Source: Ameyamaea chiangmaiensis
GTDB taxonomy: Bacteria > Pseudomonadota > Alphaproteobacteria > Acetobacterales > Acetobacteraceae
Assembly (NCBI RefSeq): GCF_025995235.1
Contig: NZ_BAPT01000040.1
Span: forward strand, 186,001-250,000
Reading direction: 5' to 3'
Length of the DNA stretch: 64,000 bases
Position numbers and translations under genes: made by a program. Within the stretch, counting starts at the first letter, position 1. Each line of letters begins with the position of its first letter. Below, piece after piece: positions 43,160 to 52,498 of this stretch. The notes under the pieces were generated by a model. That model made no database searches. It saw only the letters and a list, made by a program, of their open reading frames with translations, and was not told where the DNA came from.

Positions 43160-43945
43160 TTAATACTTTGACACAAAGCCCTCAAGCAGCTCGGAAAAAC
43201 GGGCCGGGTTCTCGACGTGCAGCCAGTGCCCGGCTCTTTCGATCATCTGCAGCTCGTAATGCGGGAACAGCCGACGCATGACCGCATAATGCTCGCTCCG
43301 GATATAGGGCGAGTTCGCACCCGCCAGAAACAGGGTCGGCCCCGGATAGGAAAATCCTTCCGGAATGTAGGGCCAGCTTTCGATATTCGGGATCGATTCC
43401 ACGATCTCCCGCAGTCCGATGATCCAGCCCGGACTGTCGCCCAGCCGTATGTTCTGAAGCATCAGGGCGCGTACGTCCGCGTTCGGTATCTCGGGTGCCA
43501 GAAGGGCGTCCGCCTCCGCCCGGTTCAGATAGGAGGGGAAATCGATATCGAGCATCATCTGGCCCAGCGCGAACTGGCCGTGGCCGGTACGGGCGGGCGG
43601 GATATCGGCCACCAGCAGAGAATGGACGAACTCCGGACTGTTGAGTGCCAGCGTCATCGCGGCCTTCCCGCCCATGGAGTGCCCGACCACGATAGCGGGC
43701 AGCGCGTCGTGATGGGACAGGGTTTCCACCAGGTCGAAGGCCATGGCGGTGTAGTCCATCAGACCGTGAGGGCTGTCGCCATGATTACGCAGGTCCACCG
43801 CCAGCGTGCGCCGCGTCCTGGCCAGACGACGCTGGAAATAGCCGAGATTGCGGGCCCGTCCGAACAGGCCATGGAGCAGCACCACCGGTGGCAGGAGCGG
43901 ATCGGCACCATCCGGCGGGCCTTTTTCGATCACATTGAGCAGCAA
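43160..43945 (-). CDS. Alpha/beta hydrolase (YbfF/ABHD11-like)
   Basis: A serine hydrolase of about 261 residues. The oxyanion region VVLLHGLFGRARNLG, nucleophile elbow VGHSMGGKAAM, and catalytic His in RAGHWLHVENP are clear; the acid is probably the Asp in AVDLRNHGDSPH or a later one. The pattern LFGRARN with DLRNHGDS marks the YbfF/ABHD11 esterase group, acting on acyl-CoA or short esters. TTG 43945 (MLLNVIEKG) is inferred from the family N-terminus, with AAAGG upstream. It is 19 bases downstream of the oxidoreductase on the same strand. Confidence 0.87.
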   Translation of the reverse strand: MLLNVIEKGPPDGADPLLPPVVLLHGLFGRARNLGYFQRRLARTRRTLAVDLRNHGDSPHGLMDYTAMAFDLVETLSHHDALPAIVVGHSMGGKAAMTLALNSPEFVHSLLVADIPPARTGHGQFALGQMMLDIDFPSYLNRAEADALLAPEIPNADVRALMLQNIRLGDSPGWIIGLREIVESIPNIESWPYIPEGFSYPGPTLFLAGANSPYIRSEHYAVMRRLFPHYELQMIERAGHWLHVENPARFSELLEGFVSKY

Positions 43946-43964
43946 GCGGGCGGCTACCTTTCGA

Positions 43965-45002
43965 TCAGGGGCTGAGCGTGAGCATGATTTTCCCGGCGTG
44001 GCTGCCCGAATCCATAAGCGCGTGGGCGTCCGCGACATCGGCAAGCGGGAAGAGCTGCGCGATCAGGGGTTTGATGGTTCCGCTGGTCAGCAACGGCCAC
44101 ACTTTTTCGCGCAGTTGTCGCGCGACCTCGGCCTTGTAGGCCGCTGGCCGGGGGCGCAACGCGCTGCCCGTCACATGCAGCCTGCGCGTCAGGAAGCCGC
44201 TCAGCGGAACCGTCTCCGCTTTCGCGCCACCCTGCAGGGCGATGATGACCAGCCGTCCGTCGACCGCGAGGCTGCGCAGGTTACGCTCGAAGTAGCTTCC
44301 GCCGATCATGTCGAGGATGATGTCCATCCCGTCGCCGCCGCTCAGTGCCGCCGTGCGCTCGACGAAATCCTCGGTTCGGTAATTGATGGCTTCCTGCGCG
44401 CCGAGCGACACGCACAGCGTGCACTTCTCGTCCGTACCGGCGGTCACGAACGGCACCGCGCCAAAGGCCCGGGCAAGCTGGATCGCCACCGTGCCGATGC
44501 CGCTCGCCCCTCCGTGAACGAGGACGCGATCGCCGGCCTTCAGGCCAGCGGTCATGAAGAGGTTCGACCAGACCGTGAAAAACGTCTCCGGCAGACTGGC
44601 GGCGCGCACCGCGTCATAGCCGCTCGGCCATGGCAGGCACTGACCGGCCGGCACGGCGCAGAACGCCGCATAACCGCCGCCGTTGGTCAGTGCGCACACC
44701 CGATCGCCGGGGACGAGACCGTGGGGTGCGTCCGCGCGTTGCGGCCCGACGGCCACGACCTCGCCCGCGATCTCCAGTCCGAGAAGCGGACTGGCACCCG
44801 GTGGCGGTGGATACAGCCCCTTGCGCTGCATCACGTCGGGACGGTTCACGCCGGCGGCCAGCACGCGGACCAGGACCTCGCCCGCCTGAGGCTCCGGCCG
44901 GGGCGCGGAGCCCAGTCGCATCACCTCCGGCCCACCGGCACCATCGAGAATCACGGCCTGCATGTCGGACGGAGCGTGTGCCGCGGGGGAGGGGTCGGCC
45001 AT
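43965..45002 (-). CDS. NAD(P)H quinone oxidoreductase (zeta-crystallin/PIG3 type)
   Basis: A 345-residue medium-chain dehydrogenase/reductase lacking zinc ligands. Features: AAGVNRPDVMQRKGLYPPPP (the PIG3 signature), PLLGLEIAGEVVAVG, LPETFFTVWSNLF and the cofactor loop VLVHGGASGIGTVAIQLAR. It reduces quinones with NADPH by family inference. ATG 45002 has AGGAG 10 bases upstream; the frame extends further but without homology. It is likely cotranscribed with the alpha/beta hydrolase and divergent from the ClC gene. Confidence 0.92.
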   Translation of the reverse strand: MADPSPAAHAPSDMQAVILDGAGGPEVMRLGSAPRPEPQAGEVLVRVLAAGVNRPDVMQRKGLYPPPPGASPLLGLEIAGEVVAVGPQRADAPHGLVPGDRVCALTNGGGYAAFCAVPAGQCLPWPSGYDAVRAASLPETFFTVWSNLFMTAGLKAGDRVLVHGGASGIGTVAIQLARAFGAVPFVTAGTDEKCTLCVSLGAQEAINYRTEDFVERTAALSGGDGMDIILDMIGGSYFERNLRSLAVDGRLVIIALQGGAKAETVPLSGFLTRRLHVTGSALRPRPAAYKAEVARQLREKVWPLLTSGTIKPLIAQLFPLADVADAHALMDSGSHAGKIMLTLSP

Positions 45003-45166
45003 GGCGATCGGGGCTCCTGACAACGCGGGGTGGCAGACTTGTGTAAGGGCGCCATGCGCATGACGCACGGGCTGTGCGGGTATGACGCGCCGATATGCGC
45101 CGCGTTGCTTCCCTTAATGCCTGCGCTCCGCTATGGCCATGGAGAAGCGACAGGAAACGCCACCGC

Positions 45167-47026
45167 GTGTCTTCACATCTGCCCGAACTGCTGGCCAGCC
45201 GCATGCGGCGCGTCGTTGCCGACGGTTGCCTGTGGCCCGGATTGCGCCACGTCTGGCAGCGCGCGTCGCGGTGGCCAAACCGTGTTTTGCACGCCCCGCG
45301 CCACCTGCGCGCTCTGGTTCGTGCCGATGAAATCTGGCTGTCGGTTCTGGCCGCGTTTGTCGGCGGTGCCTCGGGTCTGTGTGTCGTGGCGATGAACCGT
45401 TCGTCACTGCTGCTGCACCGTCTGTTGTTCGCGCTTGATAACAATGGCCGCCTGTCGGGTCTCGAATGGGTCGATCCGGTGCGCGCCGTGGCCGTTCCCG
45501 CTGTGGGGGGTGTCGTCTTCGGGCTTGTCACGCTGGCGCTGTCCCGGTTCGTCGCCGCGCGCCCGGTCGATCCGATCGAGGCCAATGCCCTTTATGGCGG
45601 CCGCATGGCGATGCGCGAATCGGCCATCCTGTCCGGCCAGACAGTTTTGTCCAACGGCGTCGGGGCGTCCGTCGGGCTGGAGGCCGGCTACACCCAGATT
45701 TCATCGTCCATCGGATCGTGGGTGGGGCAGTTGTTCCGAACCCGGAAAGAGGATCTTCGTGTCCTGGTCGGGTGCGGCGCTGCTGGCGCGATCGGGGCGG
45801 CCTTCGATGCGCCCCTGGCCGGCGCGTTCTACGCCTTTGAACTGGTGATCGGCACCTACGCGCTGGTCACGCTGGCCCCGGTCGCGATGGCCTCGATCTC
45901 GGCGATCGGGGTCGTTCACCTGTTGAACAGCGCGTCGGAGCCTCTGGTTGTCGACACGCCCTTCGTGATCCCGCTGCGGGCCTATCCGGCTCTCTCGGCG
46001 CTGGCGGTGCTGTGTGCGTTGGTCGGGATCGCGATTATGTACATGGTGACGGTGTCGGAAGGGGCGTTCCGTCGCTCCCGGCTGCCGGTGTGGTTACGAC
46101 CGGGCGTGGGCGGCCTGATCGTCGGCTCGATGGCTCTGATCACGCCGAGCGTGCTTTCGGCCGGACATTCGGCGATGCGGGTGGGTTTCGACGGGGCCCT
46201 GCCGACCAGCACGGCCGCCGAGTTCCTGGTGCTCAAGGCGATCGCGTCCTGCGCCTCGATCGGTGCCGGTTTCCGCGGGGGCCTGTTCTTCGCGTCGCTC
46301 TATCTCGGCTCGTTGACCGGGGCGGTGTTCGGCGGCGTGCTGGCGATGGCCGGGTCGTCGACGCTGAGCGTCGCCACCTGTGCGGTCGTCGGCATGGGGG
46401 CACTGGCGGTCGCGGTGATCGGCGGCCCCATGACGATGGTCTTCCTGACGCTTGAGACGACCGGCAATCTGCCGCTGACGTCTGCTGTGCTGGTCGCGGC
46501 CGTGATCTCGTCGCTGACGGTGCGGCGGACCTTCGGGTATTCCTTCGCGACGTGGCGATTCCACCTGCGGGGCGAGGCCATCCGCTCCGCGGTCGATATC
46601 AGCTGGATCCGCACGCTGAATGTCGGACGCATGATGCGCGAGCCTGGGGTCGTCCTGTCGCCCGAGACAACCGTCCTGCGGGCACGGGCGAAATACCCGC
46701 TCGGCGCCGTGGCGCGGCTGATCCTGGCGGACGAGGGGGGGCGTTACCGGGGACTTGTCAACATATCGGACCTGCATGCCGCCGCGACGGCCGCCGATGC
46801 CGTCCTGGGCGACATCGCGCATCATCCGGCGACGGTCCTGACGCAGCAGATGAACGTGCGCGACGCGATCAGCGCCTTCGAGAACGAGGAATGCGATGCG
46901 CTGGTCGTCGTCGATTCCATACAAAGCGGCCGCGTGGTCGGACTGCTGACCGAACAGCACGCGCTGCGGCGCTATGCGCAGGAGCTTGACCGGACACGGC
47001 GTTCACTGGCCGGGGAAACGCGCTGA
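45167..47026 (+). CDS. ClC-type chloride channel/antiporter with C-terminal CBS domains
   Basis: A membrane protein of about 619 residues. The ClC core is seen in SNGVGASVGLEAGYTQISSS, where GLEAG replaces the usual GREGP but keeps the gating Glu, and in ASIGAGFRGGLFFASLYLGS. A C-terminal CBS pair (about residues 480-600; ISWIRTLNVGRMMREPGVVL, then VRDAISAFENEECDALVVVD) probably senses adenine nucleotides. GTG 45167 with AGGAAA upstream is a better start than ATG 45095. Such transporters move Cl- against H+ and can aid acid tolerance. A Na+/H+ antiporter gene follows. Confidence 0.9.
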   Translation: MSSHLPELLASRMRRVVADGCLWPGLRHVWQRASRWPNRVLHAPRHLRALVRADEIWLSVLAAFVGGASGLCVVAMNRSSLLLHRLLFALDNNGRLSGLEWVDPVRAVAVPAVGGVVFGLVTLALSRFVAARPVDPIEANALYGGRMAMRESAILSGQTVLSNGVGASVGLEAGYTQISSSIGSWVGQLFRTRKEDLRVLVGCGAAGAIGAAFDAPLAGAFYAFELVIGTYALVTLAPVAMASISAIGVVHLLNSASEPLVVDTPFVIPLRAYPALSALAVLCALVGIAIMYMVTVSEGAFRRSRLPVWLRPGVGGLIVGSMALITPSVLSAGHSAMRVGFDGALPTSTAAEFLVLKAIASCASIGAGFRGGLFFASLYLGSLTGAVFGGVLAMAGSSTLSVATCAVVGMGALAVAVIGGPMTMVFLTLETTGNLPLTSAVLVAAVISSLTVRRTFGYSFATWRFHLRGEAIRSAVDISWIRTLNVGRMMREPGVVLSPETTVLRARAKYPLGAVARLILADEGGRYRGLVNISDLHAAATAADAVLGDIAHHPATVLTQQMNVRDAISAFENEECDALVVVDSIQSGRVVGLLTEQHALRRYAQELDRTRRSLAGETR

Positions 47027-47132
47027 GGGCCCGGATCGACCCGGTGGCGGCCGGGAAGGGGTTTTCGTCGCAAGGGTTCTGGTCCATGCAAACAGCATCG
47101 GACACACCGTCCCACGGTCGAAAAACGGATCC

Positions 47133-48884
47133 ATGGCCCTTCTGAACCAGACCCTGTGCCTGTTGCTGCTCTGCGCCGTGGCGGGGCTGCTGGGACGCAT
47201 CCGTCGCCTGCCTGTGCCGCTGCCGCTGATCCAGATCCTCGCAGGGATCGTGGCGGCGCTGCTGGGCTTTCACGTCGCGCTCGATCCTGCATTGTTCATG
47301 GTGCTGTTCCTGCCGCCCCTGCTGTTCTCCGACGCGTTTCGGATGCCGCTGCGGGAATTCTCGCAGTTGAAGGTGTCGATTTTCTCGCTCGCGTTTGGCG
47401 TGGTGCTGATCAGCACCGTCCTGTGCGGCTATGCGGTTCACTGGATCCTGCCGGCGCTCAGCCTGCCGATCTGCTTTACCCTGGCCGCGGCGCTGTCGCC
47501 CACCGACACGATCGCCGTCTCGTCGTTGCTGTCGGGGCGAAAACTGCCGGCGCGCCTGATCCATATCCTGTCGGGCGAGGCCCTGTTCAACGATGCCTCA
47601 GGACTGGTGTGCTTTCGTGTCGCCTCGGTCGCGGCGATGACGGGCGTGTTTTCATACCGGCAGGCATTGTGGGCATTCGCGCTGCTCTCGCTTGGCGGGG
47701 TTGCGATCGGCGTGGCGATGGCGCTGGCGGCGGCATGGGCGGAGCGCATGATCGTGCGTCTCGGGCTTGACGAGGCCCCGCTTCAGATCACGACCATGAC
47801 CCTGCTCCCGTTCGGCATCTATATCGCTGCCGACTCACTGCACTGTTCGGGTATTCTGGCCACCGTCGCGGGCTGCATGACACTGAAGCTCTCGGGGGTG
47901 CTGCACGAGGCACCCACCGTGACCCGCCTGCAGGGCGGCGTGATCTGGGACCTGATCGGCTATCTGTTCAACGCGCTGATTTTCGTGCTGCTCGGTCTTC
48001 AGATGCCCGCGTTGCTCAGCCAGGGGCTGGATCTGGCGCATCACTCGGGGGCGACGGGTCTGGCGTTGGCGGGTCTGGTGTGCGCCGTCTTCGCGATCAT
48101 GCTTGTGGTGCGGTTCGCCGGGATCTGGCTGACGGTGCTGGAACGCGTGATCGGCGAGCGTCTGCGTGGGCGCCGCGCCATTGTGCCGAGCCTCGGGGCG
48201 TCTCTGCTGCTGACGGTGGCCGGGGTGCGGGGGGCGGTGACGCTGGCCGCCGTGCTGTCTCTGCCGATGGCCGGTGATGCGGGGGACGCCTTTCCCGCCC
48301 GTGGATTGCTGATCGTCGTCGCGGCGGGCGTGATCGTTGTGTCGCTGCTGGTCGCCAGCGTGACCCTGCCGCTGCTGGCCCGGATGATCCCCTCGCCCGC
48401 GGATGACCCGATCCAGCGGGAGGAGGAGCGGGCGAGGGCGGCTCTGCTGCGGACGGCCTTGCGGGTCCTGCGCAAGGAGCAGGCCGGTATCGTGCCGGCG
48501 GCGGGTGGAAAGGCGGACGAGCTGCGCCTGGAAATCGTGGCGCGCCTCATGCAGCTCTACCAGAACCGCCTTGATCAGACGGGCGAGGACGCCGCGGCCG
48601 CCCCCTCGATCCGGGTTACGGCGCTGCGGCGCGAACGGCTGGAACTGGCGCTACGGCTGACGCTGCTGCGTGCCCAGCGGCATGAACTCAAGGTCCTGCA
48701 CGCGGCCCAGTATATCAACGACGAATCAGAATGGGCGATGCAGCAGGAGCTGGACGTCGAAGAATCCCTGCTGCGGCGCCGCAGCCGCAGGCTTCCGCAC
48801 GAGGTGCCCGCGAGTGCTGGCGCGGAGGCACCGCCTGTCACAGGCCCCGTCACCATGCCGGTCACGGATGGCATGATCGGCTGA
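47133..48884 (+). CDS. CPA1-family Na+(K+)/H+ antiporter
   Basis: A 583-residue NhaP/YjcE-like cation:proton antiporter. About 12 helices occupy residues 1-415; the ion site is SPTDTIAVSSLLSGRK and SGEALFNDASGLVCF (the ND pair), with GVRGAVTLAAVLSLP further on. The last 160 residues form a charged helical cytoplasmic tail. ATG 47133 is taken as start although only weak ribosome-site sequence is seen. With the ClC gene upstream (107-base gap) it forms an ion/pH-homeostasis pair. Confidence 0.92.
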   Translation: MALLNQTLCLLLLCAVAGLLGRIRRLPVPLPLIQILAGIVAALLGFHVALDPALFMVLFLPPLLFSDAFRMPLREFSQLKVSIFSLAFGVVLISTVLCGYAVHWILPALSLPICFTLAAALSPTDTIAVSSLLSGRKLPARLIHILSGEALFNDASGLVCFRVASVAAMTGVFSYRQALWAFALLSLGGVAIGVAMALAAAWAERMIVRLGLDEAPLQITTMTLLPFGIYIAADSLHCSGILATVAGCMTLKLSGVLHEAPTVTRLQGGVIWDLIGYLFNALIFVLLGLQMPALLSQGLDLAHHSGATGLALAGLVCAVFAIMLVVRFAGIWLTVLERVIGERLRGRRAIVPSLGASLLLTVAGVRGAVTLAAVLSLPMAGDAGDAFPARGLLIVVAAGVIVVSLLVASVTLPLLARMIPSPADDPIQREEERARAALLRTALRVLRKEQAGIVPAAGGKADELRLEIVARLMQLYQNRLDQTGEDAAAAPSIRVTALRRERLELALRLTLLRAQRHELKVLHAAQYINDESEWAMQQELDVEESLLRRRSRRLPHEVPASAGAEAPPVTGPVTMPVTDGMIG

Positions 48885-48913
48885 TCCTGTGCCCCGGGAG
48901 CGGAAGGGCGCGA

Positions 48914-49171
48914 TCAGAGGACCCGGATGGTGTTGCGGCGCGGACGCTGACGCGGCTCCGTCTTGGGCGCGGACGATTTCAGCACCGGCGCGGCGCGGAG
49001 TTCGGCCTCGAGCTGCACGATGCGCTTGGTCATGCTCTCGCGCAGGGCGGGCGCCGTGTGGCTCTTCATGCCCGCCAGTGTCTCCTTGAGGGTACGAAGC
49101 TGCTTCTGCTTTTCCTCCATCGTACGGCGGATGGGCTGGTTATCGGAAAGCTGGCCGTGAATGGAACGCAT
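48914..49171 (-). CDS. Small coiled-coil hypothetical protein
   Basis: An 85-residue protein whose middle part (RRTMEEKQKQLRTLKETLAG, ESMTKRIVQLEAELRAAP) has a heptad-like charge pattern suggesting a coiled coil, followed by a basic, Pro/Arg-rich tail. ATG 49171 has weak GAGA upstream; a longer frame to 49252 runs through the terminator of hisC and is rejected. No function can be assigned. Confidence 0.6.
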   Translation of the reverse strand: MRSIHGQLSDNQPIRRTMEEKQKQLRTLKETLAGMKSHTAPALRESMTKRIVQLEAELRAAPVLKSSAPKTEPRQRPRRNTIRVL

Positions 49172-49195
49172 GATCTCTGTCCAGTTAGTCGCAGG

Positions 49196-49246
49196 AAAAA
49201 ACAGCTCACGGGTCGCACCCCCTGATCGGAGGTTCCACCCGTGAGC
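49196..49246 (-). terminator. Rho-independent terminator after hisC
   Basis: On the minus strand GCTCACGGGT (49246 to 49237) pairs with ACCCGTGAGC (49213 to 49204) around a 23-base loop, followed two bases later by six T residues (49201 to 49196). It starts 26 bases after the hisC stop. Confidence 0.8.
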
Positions 49247-49271
49247 CGGCAAAGGGAGACGCGCAGGCGCC

Positions 49272-50339
49272 TCAGGCGTTACGCGTCAGGAGCGTGCCCA
49301 ACGTGTCGAGCAGGCGCGCGCACTGCGCCTCGGTGCCGACGCTGATGCGCAGCCAGTCACGGATCCGCTCCGCGCTGAAATGGCGCACGATGATCGCGTG
49401 CTCCCGCAGGGCACGGGCCAGTTCGGCGGCATTCCGGTCAGGATGCCGGGCGAATACGAAGTTCGCCGTGGACGGCAGAACGTCGAAGCCCAGTCGGGCA
49501 AGGCCCTGGTCGAGTTGCCCGCGCGCGGCCACCACTTTGTCCGCCGTGTCGCGCAGCCAGGCTTCGTCCTCGATCGCAGCCTGTGCTCCGACGAGCGCCA
49601 GCCGGTCGAGCGGGTATGAATTGAAGCTGTCCTTGACGCGCGTCAAGCCCTCGATCAGCGGAGCCTGCCCTATCGCATACCCGACCCGCAGGCCCGCAAG
49701 GGCGCGCGACTTCGACAGGGTGTGAATCACCAGAAGATTGGGATAGTCGCGCACCAGAGGCACCGCGCTTTCGGCGCCGAAATCGACATAAGCTTCGTCG
49801 ATCACGACCGGGCAGTCGGGATGGCGGTCCAGCAATGCCCGGATGGACGCGCGGGGAAGCGCGATCCCGGTCGGCGCGTTCGGGTTGGCGAGGATGATCG
49901 CGCCGCACGGCCGGTCATACGCGGCCAGATCGACCTCGAACCGCTCGGTCAGCGGTATCGCCTCATAGGTGATGCCGAACAGGCGGCAATACACGGGATA
50001 GAAGCTGTAGGTGACATCGGGGAACAGCAGCGGCGCGTCGTGACGCAGGAGGGCCGCGAAGACGTGCGCCAGAACCTCGTCCGAACCGTTGCCGACAAAT
50101 ACCTCCGGGACATCGACCCCATATGCCTTGGCAATGCTCTGACGCAGCGTCAGAGCGGTTGGATCGGGATAGAGCCGCAACGTGTCGTCGGTCGCCGCGC
50201 GTATGGCGTCGAGCACGCGGGGCGAGGGACCGTAGGGTGACTCGTTGGTGTTGAGTTTCAGAAGATCGGCCACGCGCGGCTGTTCGCCGGGCACGTACGG
50301 CTCCAGCGCATGGACGGAGGGGCTCCAGAATCGGCTCAT
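49272..50339 (-). CDS. hisC: Histidinol-phosphate aminotransferase
   Basis: A class I/II PLP aminotransferase of about 355 residues. LLKLNTNESPYGPSPRVLDA, FVGNGSDEVLAHVF, LANPNAPTGIALP, VVIDEAYVDF and the PLP Lys in HTLSKSRALAGLRVGYAIG follow the HisC pattern closely. It converts imidazole-acetol phosphate to histidinol phosphate; some homologues also transaminate aromatic amino acids. It lies away from other his genes, so a second copy or a broad-specificity role is possible. ATG 50339 fits the family N-terminus (MSRFWSPSVHALEPYVPGEQ); ATG 50378 is an alternative. Confidence 0.92.
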   Translation of the reverse strand: MSRFWSPSVHALEPYVPGEQPRVADLLKLNTNESPYGPSPRVLDAIRAATDDTLRLYPDPTALTLRQSIAKAYGVDVPEVFVGNGSDEVLAHVFAALLRHDAPLLFPDVTYSFYPVYCRLFGITYEAIPLTERFEVDLAAYDRPCGAIILANPNAPTGIALPRASIRALLDRHPDCPVVIDEAYVDFGAESAVPLVRDYPNLLVIHTLSKSRALAGLRVGYAIGQAPLIEGLTRVKDSFNSYPLDRLALVGAQAAIEDEAWLRDTADKVVAARGQLDQGLARLGFDVLPSTANFVFARHPDRNAAELARALREHAIIVRHFSAERIRDWLRISVGTEAQCARLLDTLGTLLTRNA

Positions 50340-50400
50340 CGCGGCAAAGGCTCCAGGGCCATGCACGGAATGCGGCATGGCGGCAAAAGGGTCGTGGGCA

Positions 50401-50898
50401 TCAGTCGCGATGACCGATAAGCGCGGACAGGCCCTGACGATGCGCGATATCGCGCGCGGAATGACCCTCGCCGTCCTTGAGGTCCAGATTCGCGCCATGG
50501 TCGATCAGCACGCGCGCCATCTCGTCCCGGCCGAACATCAACGCGAACATCAGCGGCGTGCGGCCCATGTCGTTGGCCGCGTCCACGGCCGCGCCGCCGT
50601 CGAGCAACGCACGCGCGATCTCGACATACCCCTTGAACGCGACGCCCCCGAGCGCCGTGGCGCCCTTGGCGTCGCGCAGGTCGACCTGCGCGCCGCGCTC
50701 GAGCAGCAGGCGCACGGCCTCAAGCTGCTCGTTGTAGGCCGCGAGCAAAAGGGCGCAGTAGCCGCGTGAATCGCGCACGTCGGGCGACAGACCGGCATCG
50801 AGAAACGCCGAGAGAAGGTCGACTTGCCCGTCGCGTGCGGCGTCGAGGAACAGGGCTTCGATCTGCTCGCGACTATAGGCCGGCGCGCGGTCGGTCAT
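50401..50898 (-). CDS. Ankyrin-repeat protein
   Basis: A 165-residue protein built of about four ankyrin repeats: DGQVDLLSAFLDAGLSPDVR, GYCALLLAAYNEQLEAVRLL, GATALGGVAFKGYVEIARAL and GRTPLMFALMFGRDEMARVL. No signal peptide is seen, so it is probably a cytosolic protein-binding module. ATG 50898 has AGGAG 7 bases upstream; the frame upstream is not conserved. It lies 61 bases upstream of hisC on the same strand and could be cotranscribed with it. Confidence 0.9.
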   Translation of the reverse strand: MTDRAPAYSREQIEALFLDAARDGQVDLLSAFLDAGLSPDVRDSRGYCALLLAAYNEQLEAVRLLLERGAQVDLRDAKGATALGGVAFKGYVEIARALLDGGAAVDAANDMGRTPLMFALMFGRDEMARVLIDHGANLDLKDGEGHSARDIAHRQGLSALIGHRD

Positions 50899-50965
50899 GG
50901 GTGGCTCCTGTCGGTGGGAACGGGTGGCGCAGCCTACCGCACCTTGCCGCGAAGGGCGAGGGGCG

Positions 50966-52090
50966 TCAGTCCGTGACGGGGCTCTCGAGGTCGAGGCGTG
51001 ATGGTGCGTCACCCGTCTCCGCCCGTCGGCCGAACGACCTGACCGTGCCCTGCGGAAGGGGGGCGAAGCGGGCCGGGTCGTGGCCGGCCGCCACGCAGGC
51101 GGCGTGCAGGCGTGTAAGCGGCTCCCCGATCGGCTCGTCCGTCAGCTGAAACGTGCCGTAATGCATCGGCACGGCGCGATGCGGTGCAAGGGACGAAAAT
51201 GCCTCCACGGCCTCCTCGGGGTTTACATGCACCGCGCGCATCAATGTCCTTGGGTCGTAGGCACCCACCGGCAAGAGGGCCAGGTCGGGCTGGCCGAGAC
51301 GTTCACGAATCCAGCGCCAGTGGGCGCCGTGGCCGGAGTCGCCGGCGAAGACGATCGACGGCGCGTGGGGGGTGTGGCGATCGGGCGCGATGAAAAACCC
51401 GCCCCACAGGGCCCGGTTACGGTCGAATGGCGTGCGCGCGGACCCGTGTCGTGCTGGAGTCGCCGTTATGATCAGGTCGTGCAGGGCGATGCTCTCCCAC
51501 CAGTCGCGCTCAACGATTCGGCGCAGGCCTGCCTTGCGGATGTGGCGCGCGTTCCCCGTCAGTGTGACGACCGCCGGGTCGTCCCGACGGGCAATGGCAC
51601 CCAGACTCGGCAGGTCCAGATGGTCATAGTGACAGTGCGAGACCAGAATCAGGTCGATCGGCGGCAGTTCGGCCAACGTACGTCCCGGCGGCCGATGGCG
51701 ACGTGGCCCCCAGGACCGGAACGGGGAGCAGCGCAGTGAGAAGACCGGGTCGGTGATGATCGTGAAGGGCGGTCGCCCGCGTCGCCCAACCCTCAGCAGG
51801 AACGTCGCGTGCCCGATGAAGGTGACGTCGACGTGCCCGGCGGCGGGCTGGGCGTGCGGATCGCCCTGCGGCATCGGGTCGATCAGCCAGTCCGGCCAGC
51901 GCGGACGCGCTCGCATCTGCCAGCGTACAATGGCGCGCGTCCTGGCGAGGGTGGAGCGGTGCTGCGACGGCGTCTGTGCCTCCGGTTCGGCGGGTCGCTC
52001 CGGGAGGCGCATGGAGGCCGGATTGAAAAAACGCCTGCCATCGTAATGGACCGCGAGGGCGGCGGGATCAGGGCCGTCGGACACTGTCAT
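50966..52090 (-). CDS. Metallo-beta-lactamase-fold hydrolase (NAPE-PLD-like)
   Basis: A 374-residue hydrolase. The metal site is SHCHYDHLD (H-x-H-x-D-H), with further ligands in TATPARHGSAR, FAGDSGHG and VPMHYGTFQL. The strand VDVTFIGHATFLLRV and the overall size match the NAPE-type phospholipase D / UlaG-like group; a phospholipid or related phosphodiester substrate is only a guess. ATG 52090 has GGAGAA about 9-11 bases upstream. The long N-terminal extension in the open frame is not conserved. Confidence 0.87.
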   Translation of the reverse strand: MTVSDGPDPAALAVHYDGRRFFNPASMRLPERPAEPEAQTPSQHRSTLARTRAIVRWQMRARPRWPDWLIDPMPQGDPHAQPAAGHVDVTFIGHATFLLRVGRRGRPPFTIITDPVFSLRCSPFRSWGPRRHRPPGRTLAELPPIDLILVSHCHYDHLDLPSLGAIARRDDPAVVTLTGNARHIRKAGLRRIVERDWWESIALHDLIITATPARHGSARTPFDRNRALWGGFFIAPDRHTPHAPSIVFAGDSGHGAHWRWIRERLGQPDLALLPVGAYDPRTLMRAVHVNPEEAVEAFSSLAPHRAVPMHYGTFQLTDEPIGEPLTRLHAACVAAGHDPARFAPLPQGTVRSFGRRAETGDAPSRLDLESPVTD

Positions 52091-52498
52091 CGTTAAGGGT
52101 TCTCCATCTTGGCCCGGCACGTGGCTGCATCGCAAGCATGCAATGACAGCGCATGTCGCGGAAAAAGGGCGCCTTCGTGGCAGCCTTGCGCGGAAATCGC
52201 GGTTTGCCGCCTGTGTTCCGGAATCGCAACGGTCGAGAACTCGTGATGAAGGAGCCCATGGCACAAACCGGACGAGAGGCGTTGAATACCCAACTGACAA
52301 CGCCGTTCAACGACTTGCCGCCTGCGGGAGGTCGTGAGAATGTGCGGCGGCTTGTTCGGGTCGCTCCAGTCCTTCCGTCAGCCCGCTTCGCCTTGTCGGT
52401 CCACGACCTAATTGGATCGATTTCATTGGCGGTTTTCCGGGCGCGATGGCGAGGTGCGGTGTGGACGGGCCACTACAGCCAAGGAGGCCGGTATTCTG
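52091..52498. other. 408-base leader region of the pentose phosphate operon
   Basis: The gap between the divergent metallo-hydrolase and tkt. It holds no domain-bearing frame; the longest plus-strand frame runs into tkt in another phase and has no ribosome site. AAGGAGG at 52481-52487 is the tkt ribosome site. The tkt promoter should lie here, but no convincing -35/-10 pair could be picked out, nor any known riboswitch. Confidence 0.5.
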
